Origin: Chloroflexota bacterium
GTDB lineage: Bacteria > Chloroflexota > Anaerolineae > Anaerolineales > UBA11579
DNA: 40,303 nt
Assembly (NCBI GenBank): GCA_023485685.1
Contig: JAMCZK010000042.1
Coordinates: 1 to 40,303, forward strand
Direction: 5' to 3'
The translations under genes were made by a program, and so were the position numbers. This document shows positions 7,664-15,820 of this stretch, piece by piece. The notes under the pieces are model-generated. The model was given only the letters and a program-made list of their open reading frames with translations, did not search any database and had not been told where the DNA came from. Each line of letters opens with the position of its first letter. The stretch's first letter is position 1.

Positions 7664-8737
7664 ATGCCAATGGATAACAAAGGAATTTCGCAGTTCAGGG
7701 ACACGGCGGTAGACAGCGGGAATATTTTAAACCGCTGGCTTACCCTTAGTGGTGTTTCGAGAGGAATGATTTTGAAGGAAATGAATCAATCTGGGGTCTT
7801 GAACACCAAAATTGGATTTAAGACATTTCAACAATGGACCTCGTCCGGGGAATCCGCCAAAAAAATTAGCGGCAGGAATAACGAAGAAGCTGGGTCAAGA
7901 TTGGTGGAAATTGTTAAATGGTTCTTTAACGAGCATCTTCACCGAAAATCCGGGATCATGTTGACTAATGAGCTTGAGGACCTTATTCGTCTTTATGAAG
8001 ACATTCCGGTTCTGAATCGCTTGCAGTTGCACCGAATACTGCATGACCTGGAAGTGGCCAATCATGAACGCACAATCACCCTGCCAATAAACCCGGATTG
8101 GAAGAAACAATTGCGCGAGCAACCTTTATGCGCCTTCGTGATGGACCCGTATTGGTGCATAAGAGCCACTACGCACTACGAACTGGCCTTTGCAGGGTTT
8201 TCCGAAGAGGACCTTCGGAACTGGGGCTGTTGGCACCGATTGACTGCAAGTATCAATAATATTCCCAAGCACGTGCCTGGCAGTCCGATGAGTTCTTCCC
8301 GCGGGCCTTATGCCCGAGAGTATTATGTGAACCAATTATCCAGATTCCGTCATTTGACCAAACCTCTAATAAGAAGCAAAGATTCAAGAATGGTTCTAAT
8401 TTTGGAATTACTAAACGAATCGCCCTATTTTAAAGAAGTGTGGGAGCTTTCTTTGAATAATGACAAGTCGTTGAATTCCTATTCTATTGGTTTTCCCGTG
8501 CCATTTTTTAAGAAAGATGATACTTTGCTTTGGATGATGGAATTGAGCGTGGAAATCTCAAATTCTGATGGATTGCATCTAATACATTGGACCCCTATTA
8601 ATCGGGATTCAAATTTCTATATTGCTGACTTTTGTAAAAAGGTGGATCGATCTGGCAATTTTACTAAGTCCTGCTATTTTATTGAGGACTACGCTCATTA
8701 TTTCACTGAGAATCAGCGAAAAGCTTTGAATGTTTAA
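7664..8737 (+). CDS. Probable transcriptional regulator with N-terminal DNA-binding and C-terminal sensor-like region
   Basis: A 357-aa soluble protein with no signal or membrane segment. Residues about 18-75 (WLTLSGVSRGMILKEMN ... FKTFQQWTSSG) are predicted helical and HTH-like in layout, ending in the 'W-T-S-S-G' seen where recognition helices end. Residues about 130-350 begin with LCAFVMDPYWCIRATTHYEL, which resembles the start of the MmyB-type ligand-binding/PAS-like domain of some XRE regulators. The gene is divergent from the permease/TIM-barrel operon with a candidate operator between, a common arrangement for a local regulator. It is AT-richer than the chromosome around it. The regulator call is inferred from layout and weak motif similarity. 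It could equally be an unrelated sensor. Confidence 0.45.
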   Translation: MPMDNKGISQFRDTAVDSGNILNRWLTLSGVSRGMILKEMNQSGVLNTKIGFKTFQQWTSSGESAKKISGRNNEEAGSRLVEIVKWFFNEHLHRKSGIMLTNELEDLIRLYEDIPVLNRLQLHRILHDLEVANHERTITLPINPDWKKQLREQPLCAFVMDPYWCIRATTHYELAFAGFSEEDLRNWGCWHRLTASINNIPKHVPGSPMSSSRGPYAREYYVNQLSRFRHLTKPLIRSKDSRMVLILELLNESPYFKEVWELSLNNDKSLNSYSIGFPVPFFKKDDTLLWMMELSVEISNSDGLHLIHWTPINRDSNFYIADFCKKVDRSGNFTKSCYFIEDYAHYFTENQRKALNV

Positions 8738-9246
8738 ATACCTGCATATGTTCATACAATCAAGGAGCTTGTGCAAATAAGCGGGAACCTAAAAAAGGGG
8801 TTAGATACTTAATCTCTATCTGTGAAGCTTAGTCGGAAAAAGCTAAATGAAATAAAGGAGCTTGTGCAACAGCTCCTATAATCTGGCCGTACGAACAGTT
8901 TAACTGTGGGTATCTATAACCACCTGCGAGTCATTGAGCCGGGTTAACCTAGCGATTCCACTTCATTTGTTGAACAATGGGTGAGTAGGATGACAAAGCC
9001 CAGCAGAAAATTCACCCCACAAATGCAGCAGATTTATAGCAGGTAAAAAGATGGGAAAGGTTGTCTTGGCCGAGTTCTGTTGGGCCGGAGGTTTTGCTCG
9101 CTAAACCCTAATTCCAAGGGATAAATAATCAAATTTAGTGCACAAAATTCACGCCCCATAATCTGTCCCGCCAAGCCCCTGAGTCTCGTGAAAAATGCAA
9201 CATTCAGGGTAGGTTAATGCGTTAAACTAAATGAAAGGAAACGCCT
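8738..9246. other. 509-nt intergenic region upstream of ku
   Basis: No convincing gene. It holds a 15-bp direct repeat, AAGGAGCTTGTGCAA, at 8762-8776 and 8855-8869. The second copy lies in a 7-bp hairpin (AGGAGCT / AGCTCCT, 8856-8877) without a U-tract. An 18-codon ORF from 8990 (MTKPSRKFTPQMQQ) faintly recalls an IS orfA start but stops at once. The ku promoter is presumably near 9120-9230, but no clean -35/-10 pair stands out. Confidence 0.5.
8762..8869 (+). repeat. Pair of 15-bp direct repeats, 93 nt apart
   Basis: AAGGAGCTTGTGCAA is present exactly at 8762-8776 and 8855-8869. Both are preceded by an A-rich run. They may be relics of a duplicated small element or attachment-like sites, and no gene lies between them. 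Confidence 0.6.
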
Positions 9247-10083
9247 ATGCCAAAAGAAAAGACAAAATCCAGCGAGGATAAAGGGGAAAAAGGACAAAAA
9301 CGGGCTACAGGCGGCGCCCGGGCCATCTGGTCTGGGGCAATCGCCTTTGGCCTGATTAATATCCCGGTCAAGCTGTTCTCGGCCACTCAGGAACATGAGT
9401 TGGCCTTCCATCAACTGCGTAAAAGCGATATGTCGCGCATCAAATACCTGCGCGTGGCAGCCAATGACGGTCAGGAGGTTCCTTACGAGGATATCGTCAA
9501 AGGATATGAGATCGAGGAGGGTGTGCACGTTGTAATCGATGAGGAGGATCTCCAGAAGGCCGCACCCAAAAAGACGCAAACCATCGAGATCGTTTCCTTT
9601 GCCGACGAAGATGAAATTGACAGCATCTATTTTGAAAAACCCTACTTCACCGCCCCCGACAAGAATGCAGTCCGGGCTTACGTCCTTTTGCGGGAGGCAT
9701 TGAAGGAGACCAAGAAAGTCGCCATCGCCAAGTTCGTCTTGCGCACCAAAGAGAATCTTGCCATCCTCAAGCCTGAAGGCGATGCCCTCATTCTGAATCA
9801 GATCCGCTTCCAATCTGAATTGCGCGAGCGCGAACACCTTAATCTGCCCGGCGCAGAGGATATGAAGAAGCAGGAACTCGATCTCGCCGTAAGCCTGGTA
9901 AATCAGCTTACCGACAAGTTCAAACCGGAAGAGTTCACGGACACATTTACCGATGAGTTAAAGCAGATCATCGAGCAAAAGGCCAAGGGCATTGACATTA
10001 CTGCGGAATTGGCTAAGCTTGAAGCGCCGGCTGACACCGATTTGTTAGAGACCTTGCGAGCCAGCCTGGAAAAGGCAAAATAG
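9247..10083 (+). CDS. ku: Ku protein (NHEJ DNA end-binding)
   Basis: Prokaryotic Ku, 278 aa, the usual length. It forms a homodimeric ring that threads onto double-strand break ends and recruits LigD. ARAIWSGAIAFGLINIPVKL is the classic Ku-core start, followed by the beta-barrel region (FHQLRKSDMSRIKY, EVPYEDIVKGYEI) and the PYFTAPDK and ALKETKKVAIAKFVLRTKE segments. The C-terminal arm is helical and Lys-rich. The first ~20 residues are a basic, low-complexity extension. AAAGGAA lies 6 nt upstream of the ATG. The gene is followed 122 nt later by ligD on the same strand, the typical bacterial NHEJ pair, with a palindromic repeat between them. Confidence 0.96.
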   Translation: MPKEKTKSSEDKGEKGQKRATGGARAIWSGAIAFGLINIPVKLFSATQEHELAFHQLRKSDMSRIKYLRVAANDGQEVPYEDIVKGYEIEEGVHVVIDEEDLQKAAPKKTQTIEIVSFADEDEIDSIYFEKPYFTAPDKNAVRAYVLLREALKETKKVAIAKFVLRTKENLAILKPEGDALILNQIRFQSELREREHLNLPGAEDMKKQELDLAVSLVNQLTDKFKPEEFTDTFTDELKQIIEQKAKGIDITAELAKLEAPADTDLLETLRASLEKAK

Positions 10084-10111
10084 CAAATCCGCTGAGCAAT
10101 TTCGCTTGCAG

Positions 10112-10202
10112 CCGTAGGGGCGGAGCCTGTCCCGAGTGAGCCGCTAAGCGGCGACGAGGGATCTAAGACCCGCCCGTCATTGCGAGCGAAGCGAGCAATG
10201 AC
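10112..10202. repeat. REP-like palindromic element between ku and ligD
   Basis: It contains the cassette CCTGTCCCGAGTGAGCC...GGCGACGAGGG and ends with GTCATTGC...GCAATGAC, an 8-bp inverted pair (10176-10202). The same modules recur in the larger elements at 12.9, 14.5, 15.5 and 38.1 kb. It ends only 3 nt before the ligD ATG. Confidence 0.8.
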
Positions 10203-10205
10203 TAA

Positions 10206-12803
10206 ATGCCAGATCAAGCGGATAGCTTAAAGGAATATCGCCAGAAACGCGATTTCCGCAAAACCAGTGAACCCGCGGGCGACCTCAAACAGGCGGGCGC
10301 CCAAGCAAAGCGCGCCGAACAGGCGCGCTTTGTCGTGCAAATGCACGCCGCCACCCGCTTGCATTACGACTTCCGTCTCGAAGTCAATGGCCTGCTCAAA
10401 TCCTGGGCGGTGCCGCAGGGGCCATCCACCGACCCACAGGTTAAGCGTTTGGCGGTCGAGACCGAAGACCACCCGATGGAGTATCTGGACTACGAAGGCG
10501 TGATCCCTAAAGGCGAATACGGCGCCGGCCCCGTGATCGTTTGGGACACCGGGACTTACGAAAATATACGCGCCGAGAAGCGCAAACCGTACACCATGGA
10601 ACAAGCCTACCAGGAGGGATTGATCGAAATCAGGCTCGACGGCGAAAAACTGCACGGTGAATACGCACTGGTGCGCACCAAATTCCAAGGCGACCAAAAG
10701 AATTGGTTGCTGGTGAAAATGAAGGATAGCTATGCCGACCCGGAACTCGACATCGTTGCCGAGTTCCCTAATTCGGTGAAGAGCGGCAAGACCATCGAGC
10801 AGGTCAGCGACGAGGCCAGCCATAACGCCATGCACCCGGCCCTGAAAATGATTCCCGAAGAGTACCTCGATCGCCTGGAAGAATCCGCTTACCCCGGCTG
10901 GCAGGAGCCCATGCTGGCGACGCCTGCTGACAAGCCGTTCTCGCGCGCCGATTGGATCTACGAACAAAAACTGGACGGCCAGCGCTGCATCATCTTCCGC
11001 AAAGCTGATCAGGTGCAGATGGTATCGCGCAACAAGATCATCGTCACACAGCAGTATCCCGAATTGGCTGCTGCACTCAAAGCGCAGGGCAAAGGCGATT
11101 TTGTGGTGGATGGCGAGATCGTGGCCTTCGAAAATGGGCGCACCAGTTTCGAACAAATGCAGAAGCGCATGCATGTGACCAAACCCAGTAAAGAACTCAT
11201 TGCCGAGACCAAAGTTTATTTGTACTTATTCGACATCCTTTATCTGGATGGTCATTCCACAACCAAGCTGCCGCTGACCGAGCGCAAAGAAGTACTGAAA
11301 GAAGTCGTCGAATACAAGGATCCGCTGCGCTACATGGAACATCGCGAAGGCGACGGCGAGAAATTCCTGAAAGAAGCCTGCGCCCAGGGGTTGGAAGGGT
11401 TGATCGCCAAGGACGGCAATTCGCAGTACCAGCACTGCCGCTCCAGCAGTTGGCTGAAATTCAAGTGCGTGCGCAGCCAGGAAGCCGTCATCGGCGGCTG
11501 GACCGAAGGAACCTCTGGAATGCGCGGCTTCGGCTCGCTGCTGGTGGGCACCTACCAGGATGGCAAGCTGCTTTTCGCCGGCGGTGTAGGCACCGGCTTT
11601 AACGACAAGGCCATTCGCGATATCCGTTTGAAACTCGATGAGCTGGCTGCCGATAAGAATCCGTTTGAGCCTGACCCCTGGCTGCCTGACACCGATGTGC
11701 ATTGGGTGAAGCCGGAACTGGTAGCCCAGGTCGGCCATAGCGATTGGACCAAACAGGGCAAGATGCGCCATCCGCGCTTCCTGGGGCTGCGCACCGACAA
11801 GGACCCGCGCGAAGTGGTGCGCGAGACCCCGAATGCGGTTGCCCCGCCGCCAATGGACGGCGGCGCGCCGGGGCGGGGCAGGGCGATCTCCAAGGATGTT
11901 TGGCGCGTCGTGGAGGGGCAGCGTATCAAACTGAGCAACCTGGACAAGGTCTTGTTCCCCGGCGGCATCACCAAAGGGCAGGTGATCGACTATTACGAAC
12001 AGATCGCTTCAACCATGCTGCCGCATATCAAGGACCGTCCGCTCAACATGGAACGCTTCCCGGATGGCATCCAAAAGAAGGGTTTCTATCACAAAGAGGC
12101 GCCAGAATATTTCCCCAGGTACATTGATTTAGTCGAGGTGGAGGTCAGCGAAACCGAAACCCAAATGCAGCCGATGGCCAATAAGGCTGCCAGCCTTGTT
12201 TACTTGGTGCAGATGGCCGCGCTGACTCTGCACCACTGGATGAGCCGCAAACAGGACCTGCACAAGCCCGATAAGATCGTATTCGACCTCGACCCTTCGA
12301 CCGAAGAAGGCTGGGAGGTGGTCATCGAAGGCGCCTACGATCTGCGCGCCATGCTCACCGAGATGGGCTTGCCCTCCTTCGTCATGGTCACCGGCTCGCG
12401 CGGGCTGCATATCGGCCTGCCGATAAAGCCCGAGCACGATTACGCCACTGTGCAGCTATTCACCAAGGCGGTGTGCACCACGCTCGAGCGCCGCGACCCG
12501 AAGTTCACTACCAAGTTCCGTAAGGAAAAACGCAAGGACCGCGTTTTTCTGGATTATCTGCGCAACCGTTACGGGCATACCAGCGTGGCGCCTTACACCA
12601 TTCGGGCGCGCAACGGGGCGCCGGTAGCCGCGCCCATCGATTGGGAGGAGCTGAAGGATCCCAAGCTGCGCTCGAACCAATTCACCATTGCCAATGTAAT
12701 CGAGCGGGTGACAAAGATCGGTGACCCGTGGAGGGATTTCGACAGCTTCCAGACCTCGCTGCCGAGCTTCGAGAAGATCGAAAAAGTGCTGGCGGGAAAA
12801 TAG
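10206..12803 (+). CDS. ligD: LigD: multifunctional NHEJ DNA ligase (phosphoesterase-ligase-polymerase)
   Basis: An 865-aa single-chain end-joining enzyme with domains in the order PE-LIG-POL, as in Pseudomonas LigD. PE domain, about 20-165: FVVQMHAATRLHYDFRLE carries the His/Asp metal residues and GVIPKGEYGAG follows. ATP-dependent ligase, about 235-545: the nucleotidyl-acceptor Lys is in EQKLDGQR near 255, with further motifs VVDGEIVAFE, EGLIAKDG and SSWLKFK. Polymerase, about 565-850: a primase-like fold with the catalytic pair in FDLDPS near 695 and SRGLHIGLP. It acts with Ku at break ends, trimming 3' phosphates or ribonucleotides, filling and sealing. There is no clear Shine-Dalgarno, because a palindromic repeat occupies the region just upstream of the ATG. 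Confidence 0.96.
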   Translation: MPDQADSLKEYRQKRDFRKTSEPAGDLKQAGAQAKRAEQARFVVQMHAATRLHYDFRLEVNGLLKSWAVPQGPSTDPQVKRLAVETEDHPMEYLDYEGVIPKGEYGAGPVIVWDTGTYENIRAEKRKPYTMEQAYQEGLIEIRLDGEKLHGEYALVRTKFQGDQKNWLLVKMKDSYADPELDIVAEFPNSVKSGKTIEQVSDEASHNAMHPALKMIPEEYLDRLEESAYPGWQEPMLATPADKPFSRADWIYEQKLDGQRCIIFRKADQVQMVSRNKIIVTQQYPELAAALKAQGKGDFVVDGEIVAFENGRTSFEQMQKRMHVTKPSKELIAETKVYLYLFDILYLDGHSTTKLPLTERKEVLKEVVEYKDPLRYMEHREGDGEKFLKEACAQGLEGLIAKDGNSQYQHCRSSSWLKFKCVRSQEAVIGGWTEGTSGMRGFGSLLVGTYQDGKLLFAGGVGTGFNDKAIRDIRLKLDELAADKNPFEPDPWLPDTDVHWVKPELVAQVGHSDWTKQGKMRHPRFLGLRTDKDPREVVRETPNAVAPPPMDGGAPGRGRAISKDVWRVVEGQRIKLSNLDKVLFPGGITKGQVIDYYEQIASTMLPHIKDRPLNMERFPDGIQKKGFYHKEAPEYFPRYIDLVEVEVSETETQMQPMANKAASLVYLVQMAALTLHHWMSRKQDLHKPDKIVFDLDPSTEEGWEVVIEGAYDLRAMLTEMGLPSFVMVTGSRGLHIGLPIKPEHDYATVQLFTKAVCTTLERRDPKFTTKFRKEKRKDRVFLDYLRNRYGHTSVAPYTIRARNGAPVAAPIDWEELKDPKLRSNQFTIANVIERVTKIGDPWRDFDSFQTSLPSFEKIEKVLAGK

Positions 12804-12816
12804 ACCTCACCCCCGA

Positions 12817-12844
12817 CCCCTCTCCATCTTTTGATGGAGAGGGG
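12817..12844. terminator. Hairpin downstream of ligD
   Basis: A 12-bp perfect stem, CCCCTCTCCATC / GATGGAGAGGGG, with a TTTT loop starts 13 nt after the ligD stop. It lacks a following U-tract, so it may be a repeat of the 'CCCCGACCCCTCTCC' class that stabilises the 3' end rather than a classical terminator. Confidence 0.55.
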
Positions 12845-12882
12845 AGAACGTCATGATGGTCAGTCTTCAAATAACGATAAGT

Positions 12883-13106
12883 CGTCATTGCGAGGAGCAC
12901 GCTCATGCTTTGCATGAGCAGCGGACGAAGCAAACTCGAATCACGAACATGTTATCAATTCAATGTTTGACGTAAGTTCGTTTACGGCTTGCATTTATCG
13001 CAACCAGTCTGGTTCCTCCTTAGGGGAATAAAAATGGATTCTCTTCGAGATTGCCACGTCGGCTTTCGCCGCGCAGCGGCTCAAAAACGCCTCCTCGCAA
13101 TGACGG
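12883..13106. repeat. Long modular palindromic element 1 (REPIN/MITE-like)
   Basis: It begins GTCATTGCGAGGAGCACGCT and ends CTCCTCGCAATGAC, so the termini are inverted copies. Inside, an inner pair reads GAAGCAAACTCGAA and CTTCGAGATTGCCACGT. A nested hairpin GCTCATGCTTTGCATGAGC lies in the left arm, CGCCGCGCAGCGGC in the right arm, and a ~90-nt AT-rich core sits in the middle. No ORF is present. It occupies most of the gap between ligD and the MFS gene. Confidence 0.85.
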
Positions 13107-13181
13107 AGTAGCCTCAACCTCTACGCCGCCGCTCGCCGAAGATCCGCCAGGCGGCCTGGCGATGCTGCCAATCGAGTAAAG

Positions 13182-14444
13182 TCAACTGGGATTGGCTTCA
13201 GCAGTTATCGGAACAATCTCCATCCGTTTCAAAGCTAATCCAGCCACAAAAGCTACACCGATGACAACGGCCGCCAGGTCAAACACGGACCGTGGGCTGA
13301 TATTCTGGTAGACATAGCCGGCCAGGATCGGTCCAACGATAAGCGCCAGGCTGCGCGCGGATTGATAGAGTCCCAATAGGTAACCGCGTGCCTGGCGCTG
13401 CCCAAAGCGAGTCACCAGCGATTGCATACTGGGTTCGCTGACCCCAAAACCGAAAGCGTACGGCGCGAAAAGGAAAGTTGCGATGATGGCGTTACTGCTG
13501 CTCGCCAGCCCGAGGAAAGCCAGTGCAATTGCCGCCTGGCCGATGAGCAAAAGGGTGCGTTCGCCGAACCTGCCAACCAGAGGACGGATGAGGACCAGTT
13601 GAGTCAATACTTGCATGCTGCCATTGAATGCAAACATCAAACCGATATAGAACTTGACCCTTTCTGGAAATTGAGGATTGGTGAAGATCACATGATCTGC
13701 AAACAGGGAAAAGGTGGAAGGCATGCTGGAAAATGCCAGCGAGCCAATAAAACCGATCACTAAAACCAGCAGGAGGGCTAGGATATTCTTCCAAGGGATG
13801 CGCTGCACTCCGTTGCCATGTCGATTGTCGCTGCGTTCTTCTTCTGTGAGTGATTCTTTCAATGTGAACAAGGTGAGCAGTAATGTGATCGCCGTGATAA
13901 CGGTAGCCCCAATGAACGGCATCACCTGCCCGTAGTTGCTCAGGATTCCGCCAAAAGCGGGACCAAAAATAAAGCCTGCGCCAATTGCGCCTTGCAATAA
14001 ACCTAAGCCGTGAGCGCGGTGATCCTCGGGGGTGATATCGCTGATGTAAGCCTGGGCAATGGTGATGTTGCCGCCGGTGATCCCATCCAGGATGCGGCCG
14101 GCGAACAAAATAAGCATACCTCCGCTCACCGGAAGGGCGAAATTGAGAGCGTCGATCTTTTGACCCAGAGGAATGGCAAAGATAAACAGCATGAACGCCA
14201 CCACGGTTCCCAGCTGGCTGATGATCAGGAGCGGACGCCTGCCATAGCGATCAGACAGCCGGCCGAGGACTGGCGCCGCCAGGAATTGGGCGCCAAAGAA
14301 GGCGCTGGAGAGCAGGGTGATCTGGATGACGCTACCCTGGAAGGTCCCCTGGGCATAGAGTGGCAGGATAGGGATGATGACACCCGCGCCAAGGATGTTG
14401 GTGAAGATGATGAGCAGGATAGGGAAGAGGCGCTTTAGATCCAT
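13182..14444 (-). CDS. Major facilitator superfamily transporter (drug exporter-like)
   Basis: A 420-aa integral membrane protein with twelve predicted helices. The loop 2-3 signature is GRLSDRYGRRPLL, and helix 5 carries the antiporter-type motif GLLQGAIGAGFIFGPAFGG. This combination is typical of proton-driven drug exporters of the TetA/Bcr group (DHA1), so export of a small molecule in exchange for protons is likely. The substrate cannot be read from sequence. The gene stands alone between two long palindromic elements. The start at 14444 has no strong Shine-Dalgarno. The Asp in helix 1 typical of cation-drug MFS members is not evident. Confidence 0.85.
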   Translation of the reverse strand: MDLKRLFPILLIIFTNILGAGVIIPILPLYAQGTFQGSVIQITLLSSAFFGAQFLAAPVLGRLSDRYGRRPLLIISQLGTVVAFMLFIFAIPLGQKIDALNFALPVSGGMLILFAGRILDGITGGNITIAQAYISDITPEDHRAHGLGLLQGAIGAGFIFGPAFGGILSNYGQVMPFIGATVITAITLLLTLFTLKESLTEEERSDNRHGNGVQRIPWKNILALLLVLVIGFIGSLAFSSMPSTFSLFADHVIFTNPQFPERVKFYIGLMFAFNGSMQVLTQLVLIRPLVGRFGERTLLLIGQAAIALAFLGLASSSNAIIATFLFAPYAFGFGVSEPSMQSLVTRFGQRQARGYLLGLYQSARSLALIVGPILAGYVYQNISPRSVFDLAAVVIGVAFVAGLALKRMEIVPITAEANPS

Positions 14445-14515
14445 GTGGGTATTAGGCGAACGCTATCTAGACGGATTGACCTAAGGATACCTTACGCTGA
14501 TCGCGCTCTTTTATT

Positions 14516-14815
14516 CGTCATTGCGAGAGCCTGTCCCGAGTTAGGTTCAGGCAAGCCTGAACCGTATTGCGAGCGAGCTTCATTTGCGAGCGTGGCAACC
14601 TTCAGCCGCCCGCGGCGGCGACGAGGGAAGCACGCTCATGCAGAGCATGAGCAGCGGACGAAGCAACCTCGAATCTTAGTAACTTTTTCGAACTCAAGCG
14701 TGACGTAAAACCTATACGGCTCTACTAATATTCCAAACTAACGAATCTCTTCGAGATTGCCACGTTGGGCTTTCGCCGCTGCGGCGGCTCAAAAACGCCC
14801 TCCTCGCAATGACGG
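14516..14815. repeat. Long modular palindromic element 2 (REPIN/MITE-like)
   Basis: It has the same ends as element 1: CGTCATTGCGAGAGCCTGTC at left, CCTCCTCGCAATGACGG at right. The inner pair is GAAGCAACCTCGAAT and CTCTTCGAGATTGCCACGTT. The left arm carries extra nested hairpins (GGTTCAGG/CCTGAACC; GCTCATG/CATGAGC), so this copy is about 75 bp longer than element 1. The AT-rich core differs in sequence but shares a 'GACGTAA...ACGGC' patch. It lies between the divergent MFS and winged-helix genes. Confidence 0.85.
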
Positions 14816-14939
14816 ATGTAGGCAAGGCGCACCGCCGTGCGCGTTCAGCGCTGTCTCTTTACGGCGATTTCCTTGTCTAACTGTTTGACAAATCACCGTA
14901 TTTTCACGCAAAAACCTAATTCCGATTAATAATACGCGC

Positions 14940-15488
14940 ATGATCTCAAGAGAAATGCTCTACGCTCTTCTCCTCGGCCTGCCCGAAAAATACTTCGAGC
15001 ATCTCGATTGGCCGTGGCCGTGGGTTGCAAAATCCATCCGCATCGGGCTCAACCAAGGTCTCGATCCTTTGTCCGCGCTGAAATCGGGGTTCGCACGCTT
15101 GGGAGACCAACCGCTTGCGAAGGTCAAAGAAACACTTCTCAGCATCCTCCTGGTAATGGAAATACCGGGGCTTTCCTATCGCCAGCGCGAGGCACTCGTC
15201 GCTTTGCGCTCGGTGAAGGCTGCTTCATTGGCTCAGATGTGCCGTATCCTGGCCCAAGACCGCCGCAACACCTATCGCCGCATGAACGCACTTGTAAGCA
15301 AAGGCCTTGCCTTTCGGTTCTATCAACCCGGAGGCGTGCACTATTTCGCCATCTCTACTCCGATGGATAGATCGCTCAAACACGAGATTAATCACTTCAT
15401 CGATGACCTGATCAAGGAATTTTCGGCTGAAGCCGCGACACAATCGACACAACCTACACAATCGACACGACAGACACTTTCGCCATGA
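14940..15488 (+). CDS. Uncharacterised protein with winged-helix domain
   Basis: 182 aa and soluble. Residues about 75-140 (LSYRQREALVALRSVKAASL, then MCRILAQDRRNTYRRMNALV) look like a winged HTH of the MarR/TrmB type, with the RRNTYRRMNALV helix as recognition helix. FRFYQPGGVHYFAIS would be the wing. The N-terminal 70 residues are helical and unrecognised. The C-terminal tail is Thr/Gln/Ser repetitive (TQSTQPTQST), encoded by degenerate CACAATCGACACAACCTA-like repeats that continue past the stop. There is no Shine-Dalgarno, and an AT-rich TTAATAAT lies about 7 nt upstream, so the transcript could be leaderless. It is divergent from the MFS gene, and regulation of that exporter is possible but unproven. 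Confidence 0.6.
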   Translation: MISREMLYALLLGLPEKYFEHLDWPWPWVAKSIRIGLNQGLDPLSALKSGFARLGDQPLAKVKETLLSILLVMEIPGLSYRQREALVALRSVKAASLAQMCRILAQDRRNTYRRMNALVSKGLAFRFYQPGGVHYFAISTPMDRSLKHEINHFIDDLIKEFSAEAATQSTQPTQSTRQTLSP

Positions 15489-15535
15489 TCGACGACACAA
15501 GCCCAACCTACACAGCGACTTGACGCATCTTAATT

Positions 15536-15819
15536 CGTCTTTGCGAGAGCTTGTCCCGAGCGAGCCGCCGTTGGCGGCGACGAGGGAAGCACGCTCCTGC
15601 GAAGCATGCCCCGCCCGACTCGTCATTGCGAGGAAGCCGAATGAAAATGAGGCTGCACGAAGCAACCTCGAATCAGAATCATGTAAATTTTTCCAAGCTC
15701 GTCGTAAATCAGCTTCTCTTACGGCATTTCTTCTACCTGATCGATCAACCATCTTCGAGATTGCCACGTCGGGCAGCGCCGATTAAAAACGGCGCTAAGC
15801 GCCCTCCTCGCAATGACGG
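15536..15819. repeat. Long modular palindromic element 3 (REPIN/MITE-like)
   Basis: Left end CGTCTTTGCGAGAGCTTGTC, right end CCCTCCTCGCAATGACGG. The inner pair is GAAGCAACCTCGAAT and CTTCGAGATTGCCACGTC. The left arm includes the GAGCCGCCGTTGGCGGCGAC cassette seen before ligD and an internal second CGTCATTGCGAG, suggesting one element nested in another. It ends 1 nt before the dinG stop codon, so it may form the dinG 3' end. The short region 15489-15535 before it holds only the tail of the Thr/Gln-encoding repeats. Confidence 0.85.
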
Positions 15820-15820
15820 A

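Noticed and set aside
8990-9046. Possible IS orfA remnant (MTKPSRKFTPQMQQ)
   Set aside because: Only 18 codons before a stop, no continuing homology in any frame, and no terminal inverted repeats seen.
10227-11771. Long minus-strand ORFs within ligD
   Set aside because: Mirror frames of a GC-rich coding sequence; ligD motifs are intact on the plus strand throughout.
12883-15819. CRISPR array
   Set aside because: The repeats are long, palindromic, unequally spaced and lack constant-length spacers; no cas genes are present.
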